Source of the DNA: Aplectana chamaeleonis
Taxonomy: Eukaryota; Nematoda; Chromadorea; Rhabditida; Cosmocercidae
NCBI GenBank assembly: GCA_029168955.1
Contig: JAPDOI010000901.1
Coordinates: 62,001-126,000 of the forward strand
Direction: 5' to 3'
DNA: 64,000 bases
Of this stretch, positions 1 through 9,360 are shown in pieces; position 1 is the first letter of the stretch, and every line of letters begins with the position of its first letter. Under the pieces are notes generated by a model. That model made no database searches, was not told the origin of the DNA, and saw only the letters and a list, made by a program, of their open reading frames with translations. A program made the translations under genes and the position numbers.

Positions 1-209
1 GTCAATTTTTCTCAAAATTTGACTATAGAAAATCCCCGATATTCGATTATTTTTCGGAATCGGCTACCAAAAATACCAGATTTTCGATTATTCTTCGAAA
101 TCGGCTATAAACACTGACAATTCTATTTGATCCTGGAATATATTCAAGTAATATAACGCAGCCTTTACCTTTCATAGAATTTTCTGCAGGGGCAAATGCA
201 CCAGGAATA
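1..209. repeat. AT-rich degenerate repeat
   Basis: The first 120 bases hold two imperfect copies of a roughly 43-bp unit built around TTCGATTATT and AATCGGCTA. The same TTCGAA/AATCGG vocabulary recurs near 19.2, 20.1, 24.3, 50.9 and 51.7 kb. No coding signal is seen. Confidence 0.5.
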
Positions 210-217
210 CTCTAGAT

Positions 218-476
218 CAGGGATGAGCGGAGTTCCGCGTTCCGCATTCCGAAAACCCCAGGAAACGCTGCGTAGTGCGAAAACATCGGGTGATCTGGGA
301 CGTAGGAAAACACTGGATGATTTCTGAATTTCTCCGCGTGACGCGTTCCGAAAACCGCATTTCCGCGCATTTTCAAGCGTTTCGCGCCCGATTCCCGAAA
401 CCCGACAAGAATTTTTTTGTTCCTAAACCTGAAAACCGATTTCCGAAATTTCATATTTTCGTTACGCTCATCCCTG
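218..476. mobile_element. hAT-like MITE with 8-bp target duplication
   Basis: The 259-bp element begins CAGGGATGAGCG and ends with the near-inverse CGCTCATCCCTG (one extra substitution close by). It is flanked on both sides by the identical octamer CTCTAGAT (210-217 and 477-484). An 8-bp target duplication and a CAGGG terminus are the known signature of hAT transposons. The interior is a degenerate TTCCG/CGGAA-rich sequence with no transposase, so this is a non-autonomous element. Short ORFs across it are incidental. Confidence 0.82.
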
Positions 477-484
477 CTCTAGAT

Positions 485-1163
485 TCTACGACGATTACGC
501 TGGCAACGCCAGCCGTTACTGCGTACAATATAAATGGCAATCTTCAGCTCGTTTTGATGAACGGAAGGTTCTACTCAACAGTCAAGAGAATCACAGACTT
601 CCTTTCAAGAGATCTACAGCCACGAATAGCATTGGAAAGGAAAGTGCAATTTTGTAGAGACGCATAGTTTTTAATGACTGCTACATTTTGTAGAATCTAC
701 ATTAGTGCTACTTTTTCATGCGGAAAAGCTTTGTAGAAATCTCCTAACTCGTACGTTCCTGAAGTACGTCACTCGTGTATATTCAATGTATAAAGAGAGT
801 TCACCAGAAATAGATTTATCCTTTGTGCGAATTTGTTCTTGCACCTTAAGCCTTTTTCATCATTCGAAGAGCGACCCACAATTTAAACTTCCTTTTCACA
901 CTCTCTCACAAAAAATTCGTCTGTGCTTAATACACGAGCCATCTGCTATTGTGAAGGGCATTCGTGAACATCTTTTCTGCTTTCTTGTCACTCCATGCAC
1001 CATCCCACACGCTCTCACCACATATGTTTCTGGCAGAGGATCTTGTTCAAAGGTTGGTCATTGTCATTCAAATATGAAACTGCGATGCTGCTTGGTGGGA
1101 GAATGGCACACGGAAAAACGAAGGTATGATGGCTATCGATCGAATGATGACGCGCCCATTAGG
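485..1163. other. No supported gene
   Basis: A 187-codon open frame starts at 705, but its C-terminal part runs into the foldback at 1164-1446 and the protein is not recognisable. From about 1085 to 1155 the sequence matches the interior of the N-family element (GATGGCTATCGATCGAATGA type), so this end is repeat-derived. Confidence 0.5.
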
Positions 1164-1446
1164 TACCGTGCTTATCTGGGCCAAATTCCGGTCCGCAATT
1201 GCGTCTCAAGACGCTTTGCAGCAGCACGCGCTCGAGTCAGTCGGGTTTCCAGCGCCAAAGCCGACTAGGTGTGGCTTTTTTAATCAATTTTCTCCAATTT
1301 TTCTTAGTCTCCAGTCTCTGAAACCCACCTAGAATCAGCAGATCGGCGGCTGCGGCGCTGGAAGCTCTTTTGACGCGGGAGCGTGCGGCCGCAAAGCGTG
1401 TCGAGACGCAATTGCGGACCGGAATTTGGCCCAGATAAGCACTGTA
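1164..1446. mobile_element. Foldback element, family J (copy 1)
   Basis: The ends are TACCGTGCTTATCTGGGCC and its inverse. The inverted arms are about 95 bp and contain AATTCCGGTCCGCAATTGCG and a GACACGCTTTGC block. The element is 283 bp, exactly as long as the second copy at 49565-49847. The flanking dinucleotide could be a TA target site. No protein is encoded. Confidence 0.8.
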
Positions 1447-1550
1447 GCGCGACTTTTTCAATCAGTGACACGAGCGAAAAACAAGCAGGGCGCTGCTCTT
1501 GTTGATATCGTTCTTGCTAAAAAACTTCTTCTATGATCAGTGTAATTTAA

Positions 1551-1643
1551 GTAGGAAGCCGCGACGCTGCTTGGCGAGAAAACGAAGAGAAGATGGCTAT
1601 CCATCAAGTAATTTCGCCCCCAATTCCTGAGCGCGGCTCCCTA
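1551..1643. mobile_element. Short MITE, family N (copy 1)
   Basis: The left end reads GTAGGAAGCCGCGACGCTG and the right end GAGCGCGGCTCCCTAATT, an inverted pair of about 15 bp. Three further copies lie at 3017, 43625 and 49444. The interior GAAGAGAAGATGGCTATC is shared with sequence next to both J elements. Confidence 0.65.
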
Positions 1644-1649
1644 ATTTGA

Positions 1650-2530
1650 AGGCACGTATGATATTATCAATTTGTAATCGACTCTACGTCTTGACCCTAG
1701 GAACAGGGCTCGCGGTAAAATTGGCTTTCAAGTTTTCCTCATGAAAAGGTGGAAATCATGAAAATAAGTGAAAAGGTGCAGGATAAGCGCTCACGGACAA
1801 GTTAGAATGGCTGAATACTGGGTGTGTCCTTTCACCTGAACAACGATTTGGTGCCAGAATGCTTGCTTCGTCGTTCTTTGTTTACCTGCCAAAAATGTTT
1901 GTAGTCTTTTAGAGTAGTCAGCAACTACTAGCGAAGAAGCAGCGCAACAATTGAGGGAATATAAGAGAAAAAAACTGCAGTTCTCCCAAGCGCGCCCCAA
2001 TGCTAAAATTCATCCGCCCTCGCGCCCTAATCGTAATGTGAGGCCGGACCAAACTCGTTCGACCAAGAGCGGAAAGGCTTAGCGCGAGCAGACTTCGTTG
2101 CCCTATAGGGCCCTTCGAGGCCTTTTCTATCTGTTTTTTTTTCGAGCTAATTGCTTGAACTAGACCCCGAGCATTCGGTGTCGGGAATATTTCGAGAATA
2201 GTGAAGACGAATTCGTCGTGAACACTGCCTTCGAGTAACGGATGCTAAAGAACGGAGTTTGGTTTCTAGTGCGACGCTGTCTTGAAGGAGGAGATAACTA
2301 TTTTGATTTTAGAAAATAAAGTTTGTTGAATAATAGGAAGTGAAATAGAGTCTGAAGCAATCGAATCAGGCATGGGTATAGCAACAGGTGTAGCCCTTTC
2401 ACATAAGAAACCTGCTATTTATTTGTCCTCGTGTGGGCGGGAGTAAACATGGCCTGGTCTTTTAAGTCCTGTGAGGGGAGGGATGAGCTTTGCAGAGGGG
2501 ATTTTCTTCCAAATGACGTTTGTGCTTATT
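1650..2530. other. No supported gene; remnant of a TTAA element near 2210
   Basis: The stretch CGTCGTGAACACTGCCTTCG at about 2212-2233 matches the right end of subfamily B TTAA elements, but no left partner is visible. The rest holds only short, unrecognised frames. Confidence 0.4.
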
Positions 2531-2538
2531 TCAGAGGT

Positions 2539-2690
2539 AACATCGGTCGGCATGGATCGGGAAGAGACTTCGCGTGCATTGTTGAAGGTTGGCGCCAATT
2601 CGGTGCACCTATGTTATAGCACATGGCACCATGTTTGCGCCAACTTTCAACAGTGAACGCGAAGTCTCTTCAGGATCCATGCCGACGTTA
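2539..2690. repeat. Hairpin element, family P (copy 1)
   Basis: The two halves are inverted copies of each other: CGGCATGGATC and GAGACTTCGCG on the left pair with CGCGAAGTCTC and GATCCATGCCG on the right. The centre holds GTTGAAGGTTGGCGCCAA, its inverse, and TGTTATAGCACA. Related hairpins occur at 20555-20690 and 38442-38560. All three have GGTTGGCGCAAACTCGG-like cores, but their outer arms differ. Confidence 0.75.
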
Positions 2691-2699
2691 TACATCTCA

Positions 2700-3016
2700 A
2701 GAAGATGTCATAAAACTGATGATGTGATATTCAATCTATCTCGTATCACTTTCGCAAAGGGCAGAGCAACTTGGAGTGTCCGACCCTGAGCTATTTTCGT
2801 CCTCAATTTTGACGTGCAGCGGGAGCACTTATCGAGTTAAAGGGTCAACGTAGATCAGCTTGCAATCTGGTTAGACGGGGGCGGCTGCGATTTTCGATCG
2901 GATTACGATTCTAGAAAGCAGAGGCTGGGAATGGGATGCTTTCTAGGTTGATACAAAAGTTTGCACACTTACTATGCCCGGAATTCCGAAAGCTTTATGA
3001 GTATTGTCCGTGTCAC
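2700..3016. other. No supported gene
   Basis: Only short open frames are present and no recognisable repeat ends were found here. Confidence 0.4.
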
Positions 3017-3102
3017 TCAATTAGGAAGTCGCACCCAGCTATAGGGCGCTAAATTATTCGTTTGACTTTTTCCGCTAAGCGAATTTGCGACTCCCTAATT
3101 GA
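3017..3102. mobile_element. Short MITE, family N (copy 2)
   Basis: The ends TCAATTAGGAAGTCGCA and TGCGACTCCCTAATTGA form a 17-bp inverted repeat with one mismatch. This is a shorter relative of the 93-110 bp N copies. Confidence 0.7.
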
Positions 3103-3511
3103 ATGAAGCAAACCACTAAAGAGCCTTTTCAGACAATGAAATCATGAGTTCGGAACAATCGGTCGCACTAGTAAAATGACATACTTTCTAGGCCAACCTA
3201 CTATTTATTCATTTAGGTATATGTTAATCAAATGATATGACATTATTTCAACGTGTCGTCGCATGCTTTTGTTACGAAAAAGACGATCATCGCGAGCAAC
3301 TCTCATGAATGTTTCTTTAAAAAACTGACACAAATGAGTCTCGCCATGTTCTCTTCGGTCGACCTGCGCAGCGCGTCCATTCCCAAGGTCTCCATTTGGT
3401 TATTGCTTTCGTCCATCGGTCGTCATCTGTGACCCATTGACCCATCTTTCTCAACCACAGCCATTTTATTTTAGTTGATCTTTTAACTATGTTAGGAAGC
3501 TTTGCAGCTCC

Positions 3512-3604
3512 TTACAACCATACGTTTGTATGACGATCGAGAAGCGTCACTCCGAGCATCTTTCTCATCTTTCTTCGTTGAGCTATCTTCAAAATGGTCA
3601 CATC
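3512..3604 (-). pseudogene. RTE C-terminal fragment beyond the insertion
   Basis: Read on the minus strand from 3604, the sequence encodes IAQRRKMRKMLGVTLLDRH followed by a stop about ten codons later. This is the conserved RTE C-terminal block and continues the upstream reading that breaks off at 4442. It shows that 3605-4441 is an insertion and not the retrotransposon end. Confidence 0.75.
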
Positions 3605-4441
3605 CTCAGAGAGTCGGGGGGTCCGATTCGGCTACAATAGGCTTTCTAATCGGGTACCTAGTCGAGTTGAAAGGAACTTTCGCAGCAGCACGTGTTACTC
3701 CGAAGAGCACGTGGCTTATTCGATAGGAGTACGTGGAGCAGAGAGAAAAAACCTTAGCCGCACCTCCATTTCCCACGCGGCAGCACGTGGCCTGTTCGAT
3801 AGCACTACGTGGCGCAGCGAGGCAAAACTCTTGCCGCACCCTATTTCCCACGCAGCAGCACATGGCCTATTCGATAGGACGACGTGGCGCTGGGGGCAGG
3901 CCTCCACCCCTTCGATGGGAGCGGGTCTCCCCCAACAAGGATACGGTCCAAGTCACGGCCCGCAGCAGGGGATCACCCCCACAGCAGTCCGCGGCAGGAA
4001 CATCAACCTCGCCAAGGTCGACAGCGAGGGACCTTCCCTCGCTGAATACCTTGGGAGAGACCCCTTACCGGTTCAAAATCGTCTAGAAAGTGACTTGTAG
4101 TCACCTTCCAGGAGCAGCCCCGAAAGGCGGACTCTCTCCGGGATCGGGCCCCTTATATACGTGCTGTGCGGCTGATGTGCGCCGGGTCAGTTCTGGAGCG
4201 ATCGATCAACGTGTTCAATCATGGGCATTGTGGCTCGTTCGTCGTCCAAACTCATCGTGGTCGAATCAAAAGCGTTTCGTGATCGAGTGAAAACGGCTAT
4301 GATTGTCGGCACAAGCTTCTCACTTGGACGACGATTAGGCCACGTGGCGCACGGAAAGTACGTAGCCGTATCGTCGTCCAACCGCTTAGTAGTCGAATCG
4401 AAAGCCTATCGCGGCCGAATAGGACCCCCCGACTCTTTGAG
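3605..4441. mobile_element. 837-bp TIR element inserted in RTE copy 1
   Basis: The left end CTCAGAGAGTCGGGGGGTCC and the right end, read inversely as CTCAAAGAGTCGGGGGGTCC, form inverted repeats of about 28 bp with two mismatches. A two-base TC flanks both ends. Contents: a 75-76 bp tandem repeat (3690-3900), a GC-rich core with stem-loops such as CAGCGAGGGA/TCCCTCGCTG at 4021-4043, a TTATATA motif at about 4152, and a direct repeat starting CGTCGTCCAA at about 4241 and 4373. No transposase is visible. Superfamily not assigned. Confidence 0.8.
3690..3900. repeat. 75-76 bp tandem repeat, about 2.7 copies
   Basis: The phrase CACGTGGC(C/T)TATTCGATAG recurs at 3708, 3784 and 3859, followed each time by ACGTGG and a purine-rich stretch. 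Each unit holds several CACGTG/ACGTGG sites. It lies within the 837-bp element. Confidence 0.75.
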
Positions 4442-5073
4442 TCCTTCTTTCTTGTGATCCACGTTTCGCACTTGTACAGCAGAGCTGGTTCAACGCACGC
4501 TTCAAATGCACGTCGCTTGAACTTCATCGGTATTCTTCTATTAGTGAAGTGCGAGTGGAGACGATTTAGCGAGTTCCATCTTGATTGAATTCTTCTTAGC
4601 ATCTCTATTGCCAGGTTGCCGCCAAAAGATATTCGATGTCCTAGGTAAACAAAACTGCTGCGATATTTCATGACTTTTGCGTCGATAAGGATGGGTATCT
4701 TTTGAGAATTGATCATGACCACGATTCTCGAAAAGTTAGCCTCCAGGGAAAGAGGGTCACCTTGACGGAGTCCACGCTTGACTGGAACAGAAACTAACTG
4801 ACCACAGACGGTGATGGTAATTGCGGCACAAGTATGGATCTTGGATAGAAGACGAATGATCTTGGGGTGAACTCCCTGGCGATGTAACGACGACCAAATC
4901 GCGTCATGCTCCACGGAATGAAAAGCTTTGAAATGATCCATAAAAATAATATATTTTGGCAAATCGCACTCAGGGCTTTTCTTCATCAGTTGGTTGATGG
5001 TGTGGATATGGTCGACAGTGGCAAAGCTTTGGCGGAATCCCGCTGGTTGGTTTTCTTGAACTTGGACAGACAT
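4442..5073 (-). pseudogene. RTE reverse transcriptase, palm-to-C-terminal fragment lacking the FADD block
   Basis: Motifs in order are QPAGFRQ, HIHTINQLM, IFMDHFKAFHSVEHD (first catalytic aspartate), VKRGLRQGDPLS, then abruptly SRIVVMINSQKIP, SSFVYLGHRIS and FEACVEPALLYKCETWITRK. In RTE proteins about 60 residues containing the catalytic Y/F-A-D-D motif separate RQGD from the 'RIN..KT' block; that segment is missing here. The open frame ends inside the inserted element, so its last about 40 residues are not RTE sequence. Clearly inactive. Confidence 0.85.
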
Positions 5074-5690
5074 TCGTTGTAAAATGATGGAGGCGAAACC
5101 TTGTTAATGGAGGATAACAGGACAATGGGACGGAAGTTGCGAAAATTCAATGGATATCTTTTCTTGAAGAGTACCGACAGCGAGGAGCCGGCTAAGGTCA
5201 GGGGTAAGGATTCGTTTTCAAGGAAGCCTTTGAACAGTGCCGTTAATGGTTTTTCGAGAAAGTCGTATCCAGTTATCAGCATTTCAGTCGTGATGGAACC
5301 GACACCTGGTGTTTTTCCCGACTTCAATATTTTGATCGCGCAGCTGACATCTTTGGGCGAAATGGGGGGGGGGGGGGGGAGAAATGGGTCTTCGATTGTG
5401 GGCATGAACGGGAGTGAGGGCGGTCTTCTTGAAGAGAAAAATTCGGTATAGAATTCTTGGGCAATGGCTGCAACACACTCAATGGATCTCGAAACGGCCA
5501 GCGAGGCCCTGCCTCCTCCAAACGGGGCTGAAGCGCGTTCCACGAAGCATTTGTGTTTTAGTGGTGCTGCGTCGTCGGTTACATTCGTGCTTATAGGATT
5601 CGAATTTTTTTTCAATATGAAATGTTCGCAATTCGTGGAACGTTCATATTTGGCCTTGAAATCCATAGAAGCACAGTTCTAGTTGCACAA
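4986..5690 (-). pseudogene. RTE reverse transcriptase, N-terminal fragment
   Basis: The fragment (226 codons from its first methionine) contains the linker before the fingers domain: SPKDVSCAIKILKSGKTPGV and then FRNFRPIVLLSSINKV, which correspond to the 'GPD' and 'YRPISLLS' blocks of RTE reverse transcriptases. Near residue 90 a run of prolines comes from a 16-G homopolymer (5364-5379 on the plus strand), a likely slippage site and a possible base-call problem. The frame is lost at the QPAGFRQ block, where a second frame takes over with a short overlap. The start is not a true start because the endonuclease domain is missing upstream. Confidence 0.8.
5364..5379. repeat. 16-G homopolymer
   Basis: An uninterrupted run of G inside the RTE pseudogene; on the minus strand it is read as prolines. 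Homopolymers of this length are prone to slippage and sequencing error. Confidence 0.95.
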
Positions 5691-5840
5691 AACAGCCGGT
5701 TAGCGATCGCGAGATCGTGAAATCAGCAATGCGGCCATGGTAGCCACTTGGAGAGAAACTGCACCCTATTTTTTTCCGTTTTCCGTATTCATTGAAGTTC
5801 TCTGAAATACCGAAGGGTCCGGTAGGAAAACGCAGCATCC

Positions 5841-7555
5841 ATCCTTGTTACTTCCTTCGTTCTTTACAATTTTCAGTAGGACGTTTTCCTAAACTTCGCG
5901 AGTCTTGCAAGACTTTCTCTAATTAGTGGGAATACGCCGCCGCACAACCGCCTTTTCGCGCTGCCATGAACTGTACGATCGCTTTAAAAGAACAACAACG
6001 GATCTCATTTTTGTGTTCAGCACCCGAAAAACCACTATGGGTGAGCTTTTTGGTGATGAAACCTTTTTTTACTTTCGGAGCACCATTTAGTTACGCAATT
6101 TCAATTTCGGTGAGCCAGAAGTCGGAGAACTGCGCTCCCGCACTGGGGGAGGGGTTACTTTTTCTGAGCAGAAATATCAGGTCGGTGTGTTTCGGACGTT
6201 ACTGGTAGGCAAAATCAGGTAGAACGTCATTTTACTACTGCAGCCGATCGACTCGAGCTTATACCTTTTTCTGATGTAGATTCACGCAGGGTGAATCACA
6301 TTTTTCGCTACCTGTAGCATGGGTATCCTCGCTACACACATACCTCCTTTCGCCAATCTAGGACTACGCTAAAATGGTTTCCCTTGTCATGGAGCACTGC
6401 TTTTTAAGACGTTTTCGAACGCGGTTAAAATTGAACGCGGTCGGTTCGCACCTAGGAAAAAAAATTGAATTGCTGGCAGGACCTACCCATGCAGGTGCGG
6501 TTGACTTCGAGAAAATCATTGGTATTCACGCGCGAACGGTTGTGGTCCACTTCGGGCAAACAAAATGTTTGAAACAATGTGGACCACAGTCAGTCAAGAA
6601 CAATGCGGATAGATATTCATGAACGTAATAAAATCAGGGAGACCTTAAATGGAGAGAAGCTAGAGACATACAACTTATGCACATACATATCTGGTAAGGA
6701 ATAGCCGCGTTGAAGGGATTACCCCTTTGCAGAAAACCCATATCTTGTGACTGCAGCTGTCAATCATGTAATAGTTGGTAAGTATGTTGATCACCTTTTT
6801 ACCTTCATATCCGACATGCTTGGGTGTTCGCGTGGAAGATAATCGGCGCTTATTAAGGGATTTTATTACAAAACTCATCTAAAACATGCCTTCGTGAGAT
6901 TGTGTGTCTATGAAGATGTTTGAAGCATGGATTATCTCGCCTAAACCATAGATCGGATGAAATAATCGACATTAGAACCTTTTACAGTATGATGAAAGAG
7001 GTATCACGGAAGGATCAATAGATCAACTCTCTCGTCCTGTCTTCAAAAAGTGGTCACTCATGACCATCAAATGTGGCATCTAAATATGTACTTACATACG
7101 TAAGCAACAGCGTCGCTCTCCATTAGACAGGCTAGACAGAGGATAGAACTCCGAAAAAACAATGACTCAGTTAATTGTAGTTTTCGAAGAATGTAACGTC
7201 ACTGGAATAAAACAAGCACGCAGCAGAAAAGAGCATTTTGCGTCATCACAAGTACTTTACAGGTATTGAACTTACTTTGTGCCTGCTTTCTTTGTCAGAT
7301 GCACATCATATGTTCCGACTCAGAGGCTATGTAGTTTGATAGATGCTTTGAAACTTTCAAGATAAGCAAAACTCCCAACTAAGTGAAAAAAACACCTTAA
7401 CGGATCCTATCACTCACAAGGGTGTTTTCAGTGGTAAACGCGATAACCCTAGTATTCTTAGTATCTCTTGGGCCTGAATAGTAAAACCGGGCAGTATTCC
7501 GCCCCGAGCTGCAGCTTCCAAGAAGCTATAAGCATTTTTTAAGCTTTGCGAAAAG
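5841..7555. other. No supported gene; one short hairpin
   Basis: Only short unrecognised frames are seen. At 6541-6588 the perfect inverted decamers TGTGGTCCAC and GTGGACCACA enclose a 28-nt loop. A GGTAAGGGTACC dodecamer at 7556 recurs at the far end of the palindrome near 8066. Confidence 0.45.
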
Positions 7556-7596
7556 GTAAGGGTACCACAAGGTAGCTGAGTTGAACGCAAAACTCA

Positions 7597-7668
7597 GATG
7601 TCAGGCAGGACTCGAACCTGCATTGCACGCTTTCCGGGGCGAGAGTGTTACAATTACACCGGCGACAC
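7597..7668 (-). tRNA. tRNA-like sequence, copy 1 (probable pseudogene)
   Basis: A 72-nt minus-strand sequence fits the tRNA cloverleaf. The acceptor is GTGTCGC/CTGACAT (6 of 7 pairs counting G-U), the D-stem GTGT/ACAC, the T-arm GCAGG-TTCGAGT-CCTGC is perfect, and the variable loop is 4 nt. The T-region GGTTCGAGTCC matches the Pol III B-box exactly, and CGGTGTAATTG matches the A-box at 10 of 11 positions. The anticodon arm is poor: CTCGC/GCGTG has a T-T mismatch and the loop CCCGGAAA is 8 nt, so the anticodon (CGG or GGA) cannot be assigned. A tRNA-derived repeat or pseudogene is more likely than a working gene. Confidence 0.6.
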
Positions 7669-7812
7669 CCCGTTCTGCATTCCTCAGCTATTACCACATG
7701 AACTGTGTAGGCACAGTAGCAATCACCCGTTTACGGGTATGATCTGGTAAGCACATATTGGCATTAAATCCATTCAAGCTGAAGCCTAATGAAGACAGAG
7801 TTTTGCTGTTGT

Positions 7813-8058
7813 TGAGTATTTAATGCCTTTTTATGACATGGTATATAATCACAAGATATCACAATGTAAATGAGTTGAACGCAAAACTCAGATGTCAGGC
7901 AGGACTCAAACCTGCATTGCACGTTTTCCCGGGCGAGAGTGTTACCATTACAAAACCGATACCCCGTCCTGCCTTACATCTGAGCTTTGCGTTCAACTCA
8001 GTTATCTTGTGATGTCTTGTGATAATACACCGTTTCGTAAAAAAACATTAAATACTCA
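7813..8058. repeat. 246-bp palindrome (foldback) around tRNA-like copy 2
   Basis: Nested inverted segments, from the outside in, are TGAGTATTTAATG with CATTAAATACTCA, ATAATCACAAGATATCACAA with its near-inverse, and a 33-bp pair (7871-7903 and 7968-8000) with two mismatches. The 64-bp centre holds most of the tRNA-like sequence. About 30 bp of the left arm also flanks tRNA-like copy 1, so the palindrome seems to have formed from that flank. Confidence 0.85.
7891..7962 (-). tRNA. tRNA-like sequence, copy 2, inside a palindrome
   Basis: This is a second 72-nt relative of the copy at 7597-7668. The T-arm stem GCAGG/CCTGC is intact, the B-box GGTTTGAGTCC has one change, and the D-loop is AATGGTA with the expected GG. 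The acceptor has one A-C mismatch and the anticodon stem two mismatches. Its 3' acceptor sequence is itself part of the left arm of the surrounding inverted repeat. Probably not a functional tRNA. Confidence 0.5.
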
Positions 8059-8141
8059 TAAACGGTAAGGGTACCTTTTTTCTTTTTCATCAGGCATTTT
8101 TCTCGGAGTTTCGAAAAAATTTCTGACGTTTTGCTCAATAC

Positions 8142-8870
8142 TTGTATATAGGGATTAAGCAGTGTGCAGAAAACGGATTGTGGGTAAAGGTTTTTGAAAT
8201 TCTCAGGTTTGTTGTAGGTCACGGTAGGTACAATACCATTAGCATGGGAGCTTCCATTGGGCATAGAAAAATCGAACCACCTCCGAATTGGGAAAGTAAT
8301 TATGATATTGATTTCACGTATACATTAAGGGGCCAGATCTGCTTGTCCGTTCCTGAAGTAGGAGATCTAGGTGTTCAAATAACCAATGATTTGAGTTTCT
8401 GATCACAATACAGAAACTTGATTAGGAAGGCTAATCCCCTCACCTCTAATCTTTTTGAGGCTTTCACTAGCACAAGTGAGATCCCTCAGGGACTTCTACG
8501 AGCCTATAAAAAAACCTCTGTTGGGCCCTCAGTTTAGAGTGGAATCACAGTTTTTAGCCCCGTGGAAAAGAAGGACATCGACTTATTGGAATCCATTCGA
8601 AACAACTACATACATCAGCAAACTAATGCTGAGGTGTTCTGGACTCGCTTGTTCCCAGGTGCCCAATGGTGTCGAAAGAACTAGGATTTTAAAACTGCCT
8701 AGTTTTCATAGGAGAAGGAAAAAGCTGACTGCATAATGATGCACAAATTGCCTAGTACAAGGTTGTCTATAGCGCCAGTAAAATGTTTCGGAACTCCCAC
8801 TTCAACAAACAGAAACGGGAAGTTCAGGCTCTATATAATAATTTGGAGGTCATAAGCTAGGTAGGTAAAG
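8142..8870 (+). pseudogene. C-terminal remnant of a CR1/jockey-like LINE reverse transcriptase
   Basis: Conceptual translation with frame changes gives VGDLGVQITNDLSF, then after a stop YRNLIRKANPLTSNLFEAF, VFSPVEKKDIDLLESI, and in another frame PNGVERTRILKLPSFHRRRK. This order (DLGV.I..DLSF, the block before thumb, and the 'R...L.SL..RR' block) is the known C-terminal layout of CR1/jockey-clade LINE reverse transcriptases. At least two stops and one frameshift are present, and the catalytic core upstream is absent. Unrelated to the two RTE copies. Confidence 0.75.
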
Positions 8871-9360
8871 TTTTTTCAACTGCCGTAGTTGGAGCAAGTC
8901 CAACCAAATCCTAGGTGAGAATGCGATCCTGCTGAGTGTGTCTTTAGATGCACCCCTGTTTTGGAGGACGCAAATACAGGGGGCGGGCAGATACAGGAGC
9001 GAGGTCAAATTCTTACTTCTGTCACGGCATTATGGGCCGTTTTTGACTCTTCAAAATGATTAGGCGTTGTGTTCTGAGTCATACCACTCTATTTCCGTAG
9101 TTATCTCAAGCACGTTTACGAGCGTGTATGCTTTAAGTTCCTCTTAGGAGACATTTGATCTTCCTTCTGCTTGTACTGATAACTCTTTCTTCCCACCTAC
9201 TTGTTATCACGGGTTTTTTAATGTTATTTTACGGCTGGTGCGTTTTGCTGAATCCTCAGTCCAGGGCCCGTAGTAAACCCAAGTCAGCCAAGTGAGAATG
9301 GTTGGCGGCACCCGGGTGGTTTTAGCACGAAGCAACGATCGAAGGTTGTGACGTAAAGTC
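8871..9360. other. No supported gene
   Basis: No repeat ends or recognisable frames were found. Confidence 0.4.

Larger units (their letters stand above)
3490..5840 (-). mobile_element. Decayed RTE-type non-LTR retrotransposon (copy 1), 5'-truncated
   Basis: Minus-strand translations give reverse transcriptase blocks in the expected order: a linker region (about 5690-5000), a palm block with the aspartate in FMDHFKAFHSVEHDAI, then GLRQGDPLS, YLGHRIS and a C-terminal block ending PALLYKCETW. The endonuclease is absent. The reading continues after an insertion: 3604 down to 3512 encodes AQRRKMRKMLGVTLLDRH, a conserved C-terminal stretch of RTE proteins. The copy therefore spans both sides of the 3605-4441 element. 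It is non-functional (frameshift, missing catalytic block, insertion). Confidence 0.85.

Noticed and set aside
705..1268. 187-codon ORF as a host gene
   Set aside because: No recognisable domain, and its C-terminus is encoded by a foldback element.
3900..4200. A known structured RNA (snRNA, SRP or RNase P RNA)
   Set aside because: Stem-loops and a TTATATA motif are present, but none of the conserved sequences of these RNAs could be found.
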